Assembly (NCBI RefSeq): GCF_002925845.1
Contig: NZ_PDNI01000031.1
Coordinates: 1-64,000, forward strand
Source of the DNA: Roseovarius nitratireducens
GTDB lineage: Bacteria; Pseudomonadota; Alphaproteobacteria; Rhodobacterales; Rhodobacteraceae
DNA length: 64,000 bases
Direction: 5' to 3'
A model generated the notes under the pieces. That model ran no database searches. It was given only the letters and a program-made list of their open reading frames with translations, and was not told where the DNA came from. Positions 35,772 through 44,623 of the stretch are shown here, piece by piece. A program made the position numbers and the translations under genes. The stretch's first letter is position 1, and each line of letters starts with the position of its first letter.

Positions 35772-36290
35772 ATGCCGCGCCGCATTGCCGCGATCGTCCG
35801 GGTCGTCCGCGCGTTCGGACTGTGCCTCGCCGTGGCATGGGCGGCAACGTGGCAGCCGTCGGGGGCGGAGGCGCAGGCACGGCTGGATATCCTTGCGCCC
35901 GACGGCACGCGGCTCGCCGCGCTCGACCGCGCGGACCTGGCCGCGCTGCCGCAGACCGCGTTCACGACGCATACGATCTGGACCGAGGGGGTGCAGCGTT
36001 TCGAAGGCGTGTCGCTGGCCACGCTGCTCGCGCGGACCGGCATCAGCGCCCGGCGGCTCGACCTCGTGGCGGTGAACGATTACACTGTCTCGCTATCGGT
36101 CGACGAGATCGGACCGGTCTATCCGGTGATCGCGCACAGCCGAAACGGTGCGCCGATGAGCCTGCGCGACAAGGGGCCGTTCTGGCTGGTCTACAATTAC
36201 GACAGCGACCCCGATTTCCAACGCGAGACCGTCTACATGCGAAGCATCTGGCAGCTTGACCGGATCACCGTGCATCCGGCGGCGGAGTGA
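35772..36290 (+). CDS. Exported molybdopterin-oxidoreductase-fold protein lacking the Moco cysteine
   Basis: A 172-aa protein with a signal peptide (hydrophobic FGLCLAVAWAATW, cleavage after about residue 33, near AEAQA). The mature part resembles the sulfite-oxidase/YedY molybdopterin-binding fold: LPQTAFTTHTIWTEGVQRFEGVSLATLL and PFWLVYNYD. However, the mature domain has no cysteine at all, so the usual Mo-coordinating ligand is missing and it is probably a binding or sensing protein. The ATG at 35772 follows AGGGAGGG. It ends at, or overlaps, the start of the hybrid kinase gene, pointing to a joint role in signal perception. Confidence 0.82.
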   Translation: MPRRIAAIVRVVRAFGLCLAVAWAATWQPSGAEAQARLDILAPDGTRLAALDRADLAALPQTAFTTHTIWTEGVQRFEGVSLATLLARTGISARRLDLVAVNDYTVSLSVDEIGPVYPVIAHSRNGAPMSLRDKGPFWLVYNYDSDPDFQRETVYMRSIWQLDRITVHPAAE

Positions 36291-36304
36291 GGACCGGGCA
36301 ACGA

Positions 36305-38434
36305 ATGCAGGGCACCGAGGATCACCGTCTGTCCGCGCGCGAGCGGCTCGCGCTGGCGCTGCTGGCGATGTTCGCCATCGGCTGCATGATCGCGGCGGTG
36401 ATCATTACCTCGCACGTGCTGGCGCGGATCGGCGAGTATGGCACGGCACGCGATGACAACCTGCAATGGACCATCTCGCAGATCGAGGTGGACCAGCTCA
36501 AGTTCCGGCTGGCGCTGGAGAATCTCGGCCGCGCTGACCCGGAGGCGCCGGATGCCGTGCGGCAGCGGTTCGATCTGCTCTATAGCCGCACCACGACGCT
36601 GCGCAACGCGCCCGCCTATCGCGCCATGCTGGCGCGCTCGCAGGCGGCGGGCGAGGCGGGACGGGTGATGGCGATCCTCGACGAGATGATCCCGTTGATC
36701 GACGGCGGCGACGCGGACCTTGTCGCGGCCCGTGGGGTGCTGGAGGCGCAGGCGGCGCGGATGACCCCGCCCATTCGCCGGATCGCCGCTGCCGCGCTGG
36801 CCATCGACGCGCGCCGCTCGGACGCCGAGCGCAGGCAGTTGACCACGCAGATCGTGACCCTCACGGCGCTAAGCACGTTGATGTTCGTGGCGCTGTTTTT
36901 GTTGCTGGTGCTGCTGTGGCGGCTCTATCGCGGGCGGCTCCGGGCCGAGGCGGCGATGGCGACGGCGCGCGAGGAGGCGTTGGCTGCCGAGCAGGCGCGC
37001 GCGCGGTTCCTGGGCATGACGAGCCACGAGATGCGTACCCCGCTCAATGGCCTGCTGGGCGCGCTCGAATTGCTGGAGGACAGCGATCTCGACAGCGATC
37101 AGCGCGATCACGTGCGGCTCATGCGGTTGAGCGGCGAGGCGCTGCGCACCCATATCGACGAGGCGCTGGGGGGGCTCGGACCGCCCGGCGACGCGCCGGT
37201 GCTGCGCCCGGCGCCGTTCGATCTGGACGCACTGCTCGCCGATCTGGTGGCGGGGCAGCGGATTGCCGCCGAGGCGCGTGGCAACACGCTCCGGCTCGAT
37301 CCGGCGCAGGCCCGTCTGGGCACCGTGGTCGGCGACGCGCGGCGTCTGGGGCAGGTGTTGCTCAACCTCGTGGCCAACGCCGTCAAGTTCACCCGCGACG
37401 GCACCATCACCCTGTCGGCGCGGCGCGACACCGGCGACGCGGTGGTATTCGCCGTGCACGATACCGGGATCGGCATCGCCGAGGCCGAGCAACCGGCGAT
37501 CTTCGAGGATTTTATCCGCCTGCCCCATCGCGACGTTGCGGGCGCGGAGGAGGAGGCAGGTGGGACCGGGCTGGGGCTTGGCATCGTGCGGCGGATCGTG
37601 TCCGCGATGGGCGGGCATATCGACGTCGAGAGCAGCCCCGGCGCGGGCAGCATCTTTACCGTGCGGGTGCCCCTGCCGCCGGCAAGGAGCGACGGCGAGG
37701 CGCAAACCGAGGCGGGTGCCGCCCCCCTGCCCCGCGCCCTGCGCGTGCTGGTTGTCGAGGACACCCCGGCGAGCCGCACGGTGACCGGGACGATGCTGGA
37801 GCGCGACGGTCACGAGGTGGTGCTGGCCGGGGACGGGATCGAGGCGGTCCGGGCTGCGGGCGAGGCCGCTTTCGACCTGATCCTGATGGATGTGGACATG
37901 CCGCGGCTCGACGGGATCGAGGCGACCCGGCGCATCCGCGAGGGCGGCGGCCCCAATGCGGCCACGCGGATCGTCGCGCTGACCGCCTATCACGGCGCGC
38001 GCACCGTGGCGCGGTTGCGGGAGGCCGGGGCCTGCGCCGTCGAGGTCAAGCCGCTGGCGCGGGCCGCGCTACGCGCGCTCGTCGCGCAGGTGCCACGGGA
38101 CGAGGCGGTCGTGAACGCGGCGCACATCGCGCAGATGCAGGCCGCCCTGTCCGAGGCGCAGATGGCCGGGACGATGGCGGCGCTGGGACGCGAGGCAGAG
38201 GCGCTGCTGGCCGATCTGGAGGCGGGTATGCCGGACGATCTGGGTGGGCGCATCCACAGGCTCGCAGGGACGGCCGGGACCTGTGGCGCCACGGCCCTGC
38301 ACACACGGCTGGAGCAGATCGAGGCGGCGCTGGAGACCGGGCGCGAGGCGCGGGCGCGCGCGCTGTGCGACGGGCTGCCGATGCTGTGGCGCCGGACGCG
38401 CGCCGCGCTTCGGCAGCACGGATTCGCGGCCTGA
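36305..38434 (+). CDS. Hybrid histidine kinase with receiver and HPt domains
   Basis: A membrane sensor kinase of about 709 aa. Two membrane helices (about residues 15-37 and 187-209) enclose a periplasmic helical domain. Then: HisKA with His241 in MTSHEMRTPLNG, HATPase with NLVANAVKF, DTGIGIA and GTGLGLGIV, a receiver with Asp529 in LILMDVDMPRLDG, and a C-terminal HPt with His651 in IHRLAGTAG. This is a complete His-Asp-His chain needing an external response regulator, which the divergent LuxR-type gene can supply. A GTG at 36287 overlapping the previous stop (GTGA) is an alternative start; the ATG at 36305 has AGGA 11 nt upstream. Confidence 0.92.
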   Translation: MQGTEDHRLSARERLALALLAMFAIGCMIAAVIITSHVLARIGEYGTARDDNLQWTISQIEVDQLKFRLALENLGRADPEAPDAVRQRFDLLYSRTTTLRNAPAYRAMLARSQAAGEAGRVMAILDEMIPLIDGGDADLVAARGVLEAQAARMTPPIRRIAAAALAIDARRSDAERRQLTTQIVTLTALSTLMFVALFLLLVLLWRLYRGRLRAEAAMATAREEALAAEQARARFLGMTSHEMRTPLNGLLGALELLEDSDLDSDQRDHVRLMRLSGEALRTHIDEALGGLGPPGDAPVLRPAPFDLDALLADLVAGQRIAAEARGNTLRLDPAQARLGTVVGDARRLGQVLLNLVANAVKFTRDGTITLSARRDTGDAVVFAVHDTGIGIAEAEQPAIFEDFIRLPHRDVAGAEEEAGGTGLGLGIVRRIVSAMGGHIDVESSPGAGSIFTVRVPLPPARSDGEAQTEAGAAPLPRALRVLVVEDTPASRTVTGTMLERDGHEVVLAGDGIEAVRAAGEAAFDLILMDVDMPRLDGIEATRRIREGGGPNAATRIVALTAYHGARTVARLREAGACAVEVKPLARAALRALVAQVPRDEAVVNAAHIAQMQAALSEAQMAGTMAALGREAEALLADLEAGMPDDLGGRIHRLAGTAGTCGATALHTRLEQIEAALETGREARARALCDGLPMLWRRTRAALRQHGFAA

Positions 38435-38523
38435 CGCTCACGCGGAGTTGCCTTTCGCCGCGGGCGCAGTAGGTTTACTCATCGGCCACGACCAAACGCG
38501 CACCGGCAAGGAACCGTCACCGC

Positions 38524-39636
38524 ATGTCCGTATTCAGGCAACTCATCGTGCTCGCGGTGCTGGGTGGGCTGGCCTATGGCGGCTATGGCTACTGGCGATC
38601 GGAATACGCCACCGTTCCCGGCGCGGCGCAGGGCGGTGGCGGCCCGCGCGCGGCGACGGTCGAGCTTGCCACCGCCGAGACGCGGGTGATGCAGCGCACC
38701 GTCGAGGCCGTCGGCACCACCCGCGCGCGCCGCTCTATCGAGATCGTGCCGGAGACCGACGGGCGGCTGGTGGCGCTCGATATCGCGCCGGGAAGCCGGG
38801 TCGAGAAGGGCGAGGTGCTGGCGCGGCTCGACGATTCGATCCAGCGGTCGGACCTCACCGAGGCCGAGGCGGTTCTCAAGGAACAGTCGAGCACGCTGGA
38901 TCGGTTGCGCCAGTTGCGCAGGACCAACGCGGTCTCGGTCGCCTCGGTGGAGGAGGCGGTGGCGCGGCGCGCCGAGGCGCAGGCGCGCGTCGAGCGCGCG
39001 CAACGCCGGCTCGACGACCGGGTGATCACCGCGCCGTTTGACGGCGTGGTGGGGCTGACCGCCTATGACGTGGGCGCGCGCGTGACCGAGGGAGAGGTGC
39101 TGGCGCGGCTCGACGACCTGAGCGAGGTCGAGGTGGAATTCGGCCTGCCGGAAACGGTCTTTGCGCAGGTGGCGCGCGGGCAAAAGATCATCGCGCACGC
39201 CGCCGCCTTTCCCGATCGCCGCTTCGAGGGCACCATCTCGGAGGTGGACAGCCGTATCGACCCGGTGAGCCGGTCTTTCCTGACACGCGCGCTTATTCCC
39301 AATCGTGACAGCACGCTGCCCGCGGGCATGTTCCTGTCGCTGACGCTGGTGCTGGACGAGGCGGAGCGCATCGTCGTGCCGGAGGAGGCGATCGTGTTCC
39401 AGGCCGCGCAAACCTATGTGTTCGTGGCCGAGGACGGTATCGCCCGGCGGCGCGCGGTCGAGACCGGGCAGCGCCGCGACGGGGTGATCGCGGTGACCTC
39501 GGGGCTGGTCGTCGGGGACGAGGTGGTGGTGCGCGGGCTGCAGCGGGTGCGCGACGGCGCGCCGATCGATATCCTCGCGCGCGACCGCGACGCCACCGCC
39601 GGGGACGATGCGGGAAGCGGCGAGGCGCCGACATGA
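38524..39636 (+). CDS. RND efflux periplasmic adaptor (membrane fusion protein)
   Basis: Periplasmic linker of a tripartite RND pump, 370 aa. It begins with a membrane anchor (residues about 6-24), then split lipoyl halves (GRLVALDIAPGSRVEKGEVLARLDDS and ITAPFDGVVGLTAYDVGARVTEGEVLARL) around a short alpha-hairpin (EAEAVLKEQSSTLDRL...), and a beta-barrel/membrane-proximal region (LPAGMFLSLTLVLDE). Substrate is not predictable. Its stop overlaps the pump gene start (ATGA). No outer-membrane TolC-type gene follows. Confidence 0.93.
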   Translation: MSVFRQLIVLAVLGGLAYGGYGYWRSEYATVPGAAQGGGGPRAATVELATAETRVMQRTVEAVGTTRARRSIEIVPETDGRLVALDIAPGSRVEKGEVLARLDDSIQRSDLTEAEAVLKEQSSTLDRLRQLRRTNAVSVASVEEAVARRAEAQARVERAQRRLDDRVITAPFDGVVGLTAYDVGARVTEGEVLARLDDLSEVEVEFGLPETVFAQVARGQKIIAHAAAFPDRRFEGTISEVDSRIDPVSRSFLTRALIPNRDSTLPAGMFLSLTLVLDEAERIVVPEEAIVFQAAQTYVFVAEDGIARRRAVETGQRRDGVIAVTSGLVVGDEVVVRGLQRVRDGAPIDILARDRDATAGDDAGSGEAPT

Positions 39637-42600
39637 CGCTGTCGGACATCGCCGTGCGCCGCCCTGTTCTCGCGGCGGTGGCGAGCCTGCTGATCATCAT
39701 CTTTGGCGTGGCCAGCCTGCGCGACCTGCCGGTGCGCGAGCTGCCGGACGTGGACAACTCTGTCGTCACGGTCACCACAACCTATCGCGGCGCCGCGCCC
39801 GAAGTCATCGACACCGACATCACCGAGGCGGTGGAGGGCGCTGTCGCCTCGATCGCGGGGATTCGCACCATCTCGTCGGAGAGCCGACAGGGCCGGTCGC
39901 GGGTGACCATCGAGTTCGAGACCGGGGTGGATATCGACGTGGCCGCCAACGATGTGCGCGACGCGGTGGGACGCGTGCGCGGCGAGTTGCCGGACGAGGC
40001 CGAGGAGCCGCAGGTCGTCAAGAGCGATGCCGACGCCTCGCCGGTGATGCGGCTCGCGATCACCTCGGACCGGATGACCACCGCCGAGATCACCGATTAC
40101 ATCGACCGGTTCATCGCCGACCGGCTGGCCACGGTCGCGGGGGTGGCGAGCGTCGATATCGCGGGCGACCGGCCCTTCGCGGTGCGTATCTGGCTCGACC
40201 GGCGGGCGCTGGCGGCGCGCAACCTGACGGTGGCCGATGTCGAGGCGGCGCTGCGCCGGGCCAATATCGAACTGCCCGCGGGCGACGTGGAATCCGATAA
40301 CCGGCAGCTTACCGTGCGGCTCAACAGCCGGTTGGCCAGCATCGAGGATTTCCGCGACGTGGTGATCGACCGGGTGGCGGGCTATCCGGTGCGGCTGCGC
40401 GACGTGGCGCGGGTGGAGCCGGGCGTGGCCAACGATTCCACCGTGGTGCGCACCAATGGCAACGACGCGGTGGGCATGTGGGTGCTGCGCCAGAGCCAGT
40501 CGAACACGCTGGCCATCTCGAACGCCGTGCGCGCCGAGATCGCGGCGATGGCCCCCACCCTGCCCGAGGGGATGGAGATCATCGTGGGCTCTGACGACGC
40601 GCTCTTTGTCGGCGCGTCGATCCGCGAGGTGGTGATCGCGCTGGGCATCTCGCTTGTTCTGGTGATCGGGGTGATCCTTGTGTTCCTGCGCTCGGGTGCT
40701 GCCACGCTGATCCCGGCGATTACCATTCCCGTCTCGCTCATCGGGACCTTCCTGCTGATCGGCATCTGGGGATTTTCGCTCAACACGCTGACACTGCTGG
40801 CGCTGCTCCTGGCCATCGGGCTGGTGGTGGACGACGCCATCGTGGTGCTGGAAAACATCCAGCGCCGCATCGAGGACGGCGAGACGCCGCTGGTGGCGAG
40901 CCTCAACGGCACGCGGCAGGTGACCTTTGCCGTGATCGCCACCTCGCTCACGCTGATCGCGGTGTTCGTGCCGCTGTCGTTCATGCCCGGGCAGGTGGGG
41001 CGGCTGTTCGTGGAGTTCGGCTGGGTGCTGGCGGGCACGGTGGCGATCTCGACCTTCGTGGCGCTCACCGCGTGCCCGGCGCTGGCATCCAAGGTGCTGC
41101 GGGCGCGGGCGCGGCGCGGGGCGGGCGACGGCACGCCGCGACGCGCGCCACTGATCCAGCGGGCCTATCGCGCGCTGCTCACGCGCTGTATCGCCATGCC
41201 GCTCGTGGTGCTGGGCGTGGCGCTGGCGGTCACCGGGGGCGCGGCGCTGTTCTATGACGGGTTGCCGCGTGAGCTGGCCCCGCGCGAGGATCGTGGCGTG
41301 GGCTTCGTGCCGCTCACCGCGCCGCAGGGCTCGACCGTGGCGCATTCGGACATGGCCGCCCGGCAGGTCGAGGAGATACTGAAGCCGCATGTCGACTCGG
41401 GCGAGATCGCGACCGTGTTTACGTTTACCGGCTGGGGCGGGCGGGCGTGGCGCTCTTTCGTGGTGTTCCGCCTTGCGTCGTGGGAAGAGCGCGATCGCCC
41501 GGTCTCGGCGCTGGTGGGCGAGCTGGCCCCGCAGATGAGCCGCGTGACCATCGCGCGCGGCTTTCCGGTGACGCCCGCCGGGCTGGGCCTGCGCGGCAGC
41601 TCGACCCCGGTACGGGTGGTCATCGGCGGCCCCGATTTCGAGAGCGTCAAGGACTGGGCCGCGGAGTTGCTCGCCCGCGCGGAGAGCGTGCCGGGGCTGG
41701 TCAATCCCGAGATCAATTACGAGGAGAACCTGCCGCAGCTCGATATCCGGATCGACCGCGCGCGTGCCGACGATCTCGGCATCTCGGCCGAGGCGATTGC
41801 CGCCACGCTCCAGACCATGCTCGCGTCGCGCGAGGTAACCACCTTTGTCAGCCGCGGGCGCGAATATCCGGTTCTGTTGCAGGCCGAGGACGAGGACCGC
41901 CGCACCCCCACGGATATCGGGAATATCTTTGTGCGCGCGGGCGACGGCGAGAAGCTGGTGCCGCTGGGTGCGCTGGTCACGCTGGACGAGAACGCCGCCG
42001 CGCCATCGCTGCGGCGCTTCGACCGGTTGCCCTCGATCCAGCTTTCGGGCGCGCTCGCCCCCGACGCCGAGCTTGGGACCGTGCTCGAACAGCTCGAAGA
42101 GATCGCCACCGAAATCCTGCCGGCGGAGGCCAAGCTGGGCTATGACGGGCAGTCGCGCACCTACAAGGACACCGCGGGCGGGGCCAACGTGGTGTTCCTG
42201 CTGGCGCTGGTGATCGTCTACCTGGTGCTGGCGGCGCAGTTCGAGAGCTTTCTGCACCCGGTGGTCATCATGCTGACGGTGCCCATCGGCGTGGCGGGGG
42301 CGATCTACGCGATGACGCTGGGGGGCCTGTCGCTCAACGTCTACAGCCAGATCGGGATCATCCTGCTGATCGGGCTGATCGCCAAGAACGGCATCCTGAT
42401 CGTGGAATTCGCCAATCAGCTACGCGACGAGGGACACGCCGTGCGCGAAGCGGTGATCGAGGCATCGGTGCTGCGTCTGCGCCCGATCATGATGACCGCG
42501 ATCTCGACCGTGCTGGGTGCGCTGCCGCTGGTGCTGGCCAGCGGTGCGGGGGCCGAGAGCCGGATCGCCGTGGGCACCGTCATCATCGCCGGGCTGAGCC

Positions 42601-42731
42601 TTGCCACCGTGCTTATGCTGGTCGTCACACCGGTGCTATATGACCTGCTGGCGCGGTTCACGCGCCCGCGTGGGGCGATGGAGGCGGCGCTGGAGCGCGA
42701 AATTTCGGAGCGTGCGCACCCCGCCGAGTGA
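39633..42731 (+). CDS. RND family efflux pump, inner-membrane permease
   Basis: A 1032-aa proton-driven pump of the HAE1/AcrB group. The N-terminus DIAVRRPVLAAVASLLIIIFGV begins helix 1; VRELPDVDNSVVTVTT and the large periplasmic loops follow; proton-relay Asp400-Asp401 lie in GLVVDDAIVVLENI of helix 4; the second half repeats the topology, with GLIAKNGILIVEFANQL. Length and duplicated organisation are complete. It is coupled upstream to the adaptor (ATGA) and its stop overlaps a GTG in the frame of the following tamA (GTGA). Confidence 0.96.
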   Translation: MTLSDIAVRRPVLAAVASLLIIIFGVASLRDLPVRELPDVDNSVVTVTTTYRGAAPEVIDTDITEAVEGAVASIAGIRTISSESRQGRSRVTIEFETGVDIDVAANDVRDAVGRVRGELPDEAEEPQVVKSDADASPVMRLAITSDRMTTAEITDYIDRFIADRLATVAGVASVDIAGDRPFAVRIWLDRRALAARNLTVADVEAALRRANIELPAGDVESDNRQLTVRLNSRLASIEDFRDVVIDRVAGYPVRLRDVARVEPGVANDSTVVRTNGNDAVGMWVLRQSQSNTLAISNAVRAEIAAMAPTLPEGMEIIVGSDDALFVGASIREVVIALGISLVLVIGVILVFLRSGAATLIPAITIPVSLIGTFLLIGIWGFSLNTLTLLALLLAIGLVVDDAIVVLENIQRRIEDGETPLVASLNGTRQVTFAVIATSLTLIAVFVPLSFMPGQVGRLFVEFGWVLAGTVAISTFVALTACPALASKVLRARARRGAGDGTPRRAPLIQRAYRALLTRCIAMPLVVLGVALAVTGGAALFYDGLPRELAPREDRGVGFVPLTAPQGSTVAHSDMAARQVEEILKPHVDSGEIATVFTFTGWGGRAWRSFVVFRLASWEERDRPVSALVGELAPQMSRVTIARGFPVTPAGLGLRGSSTPVRVVIGGPDFESVKDWAAELLARAESVPGLVNPEINYEENLPQLDIRIDRARADDLGISAEAIAATLQTMLASREVTTFVSRGREYPVLLQAEDEDRRTPTDIGNIFVRAGDGEKLVPLGALVTLDENAAAPSLRRFDRLPSIQLSGALAPDAELGTVLEQLEEIATEILPAEAKLGYDGQSRTYKDTAGGANVVFLLALVIVYLVLAAQFESFLHPVVIMLTVPIGVAGAIYAMTLGGLSLNVYSQIGIILLIGLIAKNGILIVEFANQLRDEGHAVREAVIEASVLRLRPIMMTAISTVLGALPLVLASGAGAESRIAVGTVIIAGLSLATVLMLVVTPVLYDLLARFTRPRGAMEAALEREISERAHPAE

Positions 42732-42793
42732 TTTTTCGCCGATCGCGGCGGGCGACGGGTCTGGCCATCGGTGGCCTCGGGTGCGATAGAGGA

Positions 42794-44623
42794 ATGGTGT
42801 CCGTGGGGGGTGCTGTCGTGCGGGAATGGTCGGCCCGAATCGTCTTGTTGATCGTGGCGCTGAGCGCGCTGACCACCCTGTCCGCCCGTGCGGCGGAGGT
42901 GAGCCTGTCGGCACCACGGGCACCGGAGAAGTTCACCGAGCGGCTGCACGCCGCCTCGCTCACGGTGAGTGAGGCGGCGCGGGAGGACAGCACCGCGCAG
43001 GACCTGCTCGCCGCCGCGCAGGCCGATTACGCGCGGCTGCTGAGCGTGCTCTATGCCGAGGGCTATTACGGCGGCATCATCTCGATCCGGGTCGATGGGC
43101 ACGAGGCCGCCGACATCCCGCCGCTCTCGGCCCCCGACGAGATCGGCCAGGTGGGGATCGAGGTGGTGCGCGGGGCGGGGTTCCGCTTCGGCGTAGCCGA
43201 GGTGACGCCGCTTGCACCCGGCGCCGGGCTGCCGGGCAAGTTCCTGTCGGGAGAGCTGGCCAAGGCGGGGCTCATCGCCGAGGCCACGCAGACGGGGATC
43301 GAAGGCTGGCGCTCGGCGGGTCATGCCAAGGCGCGCGTCGATGCCAAGGATATCGTTGCCAATCACCCGCGCGCGCGGCTCGATGCGCGCATTGCGCTCG
43401 ACCCCGGCCCGCGGCTGCGGTTCGGTGCGCTGCGCATCACCGAGGGCGACCGCCCGAGCCGCGTGCGCGCCGCGCGCATCCGCGAGATCGCCGGTCTGCC
43501 CACGGGCCGCCAATTCTCGCCCGGTGAGGTGGCGGACGCCACGAATCGCCTGCGCCGCAGCGGGGCGTTCCGCTCGGTGCGCCTGATCGAGGCCGAGACG
43601 CCCAATGCCGACGGCACGCTTGACATCGCGGCGCGGGTGAGCGATGCCAAGCGCCGCCGCATCGGCGTGGGCGCGGAGCTGTCGTCGCTCGAGGGGGTGA
43701 CGCTGTCGGGATTCTGGCTGCATCGCAACCTCTTTGGCGGGGCCGAGCGGCTGCGCATCGACGCGCTGGTGGGGGGCATCGGCGGCGATTCGGGGGGCGA
43801 GGACTTCCGCCTCGGCGCGCGGCTTGACCGGCCTGCCACCTTCACCCCGGACACCGGCGCATTTCTGCTCGCCGATGTCGAGGAGCGCAACGAGCCCGAC
43901 TACCGCGAGCGCAAGGCCGAGATCGGCGGCGGGCTGACCCATGTGTTTTCCGACGAGCTGAGCGCCGAGGCGGGCGTCATCCTTCGCTTTTCCGAGATCA
44001 CTGACGACCTCGGCAGGCGCGAGGTGCAGCACCTGCTGTTTCCCGTGAGTGCCACCTGGGACCGGCGCGACGATCCGCTCAACCCGACGGAGGGGCTGTA
44101 TCTCGAGCTTGGGATCACGCCATTCGCCGGGCTCGATCAGGGCGGAGGGGGCGCAAGATTTTACGCCGATCTGCGTGACTACCTCACGCTTGGCGATGCG
44201 GGGCGGTTTACGCTTGCGGGCCGCGCGCAGCTTGGCTCGGTCGCCGGGGCGGGGATCGTCGATGTGCCCGCTGACATGCTGTTTTACTCGGGCGGGGCGG
44301 GCACGGTGCGCGGACAGGGCTACCAATCGCTGGGCGTCGATCTGGCCCCGAACATCACCGTCGGCGGGCGCGCCTTTGTCGGGGTCTCGGGCGAATTGCG
44401 GGCAATGGTGAATGACCGCGTGCAGGCCGTGGCCTTTGCCGATGCCGGGTTCGTCGGCGAGGACGCGCTCGGCACCGGCACGGGCGAATGGCATGGCGGC
44501 GCGGGGCTGGGCGCGCGGTATTTCACCACCGTCGGGCCGATCCGCCTCGATATCGCCACGCCCGTTGGCGACGACGCGTTCCAGGCTTTCGAGATCTATG
44601 TCGGCATCGGGCAGGCGTTCTGA
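42794..44623 (+). CDS. tamA: Translocation and assembly module outer-membrane protein TamA
   Basis: Omp85-family outer-membrane barrel that with TamB supports assembly of surface proteins and envelope lipid homeostasis. About 609 aa: signal peptide ending near SARAAE, POTRA-like domains (ALYAEGYYGGIISI-type segment, then FRFGALRITEGD-type segment), and a C-terminal 16-strand barrel with GVGAELSSLEGVTLSGFWLHRNLFGGAERL and the terminal strand QAFEIYVGIGQAF ending in Phe. The start is uncertain: ATG 42794, GTG 42818, or a GTG at 42728 that overlaps the pump stop. TGATG overlap with tamB downstream confirms pairing. Confidence 0.9.
   Translation: MVSVGGAVVREWSARIVLLIVALSALTTLSARAAEVSLSAPRAPEKFTERLHAASLTVSEAAREDSTAQDLLAAAQADYARLLSVLYAEGYYGGIISIRVDGHEAADIPPLSAPDEIGQVGIEVVRGAGFRFGVAEVTPLAPGAGLPGKFLSGELAKAGLIAEATQTGIEGWRSAGHAKARVDAKDIVANHPRARLDARIALDPGPRLRFGALRITEGDRPSRVRAARIREIAGLPTGRQFSPGEVADATNRLRRSGAFRSVRLIEAETPNADGTLDIAARVSDAKRRRIGVGAELSSLEGVTLSGFWLHRNLFGGAERLRIDALVGGIGGDSGGEDFRLGARLDRPATFTPDTGAFLLADVEERNEPDYRERKAEIGGGLTHVFSDELSAEAGVILRFSEITDDLGRREVQHLLFPVSATWDRRDDPLNPTEGLYLELGITPFAGLDQGGGGARFYADLRDYLTLGDAGRFTLAGRAQLGSVAGAGIVDVPADMLFYSGGAGTVRGQGYQSLGVDLAPNITVGGRAFVGVSGELRAMVNDRVQAVAFADAGFVGEDALGTGTGEWHGGAGLGARYFTTVGPIRLDIATPVGDDAFQAFEIYVGIGQAF

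Noticed and set aside
39414-42257. A very long open frame antisense to the RND pump gene (about 947 codons)
   Set aside because: It is a by-product of high GC content opposite a well-supported gene; its predicted protein is a low-complexity string rich in Arg, His and Gln with no recognisable domain.
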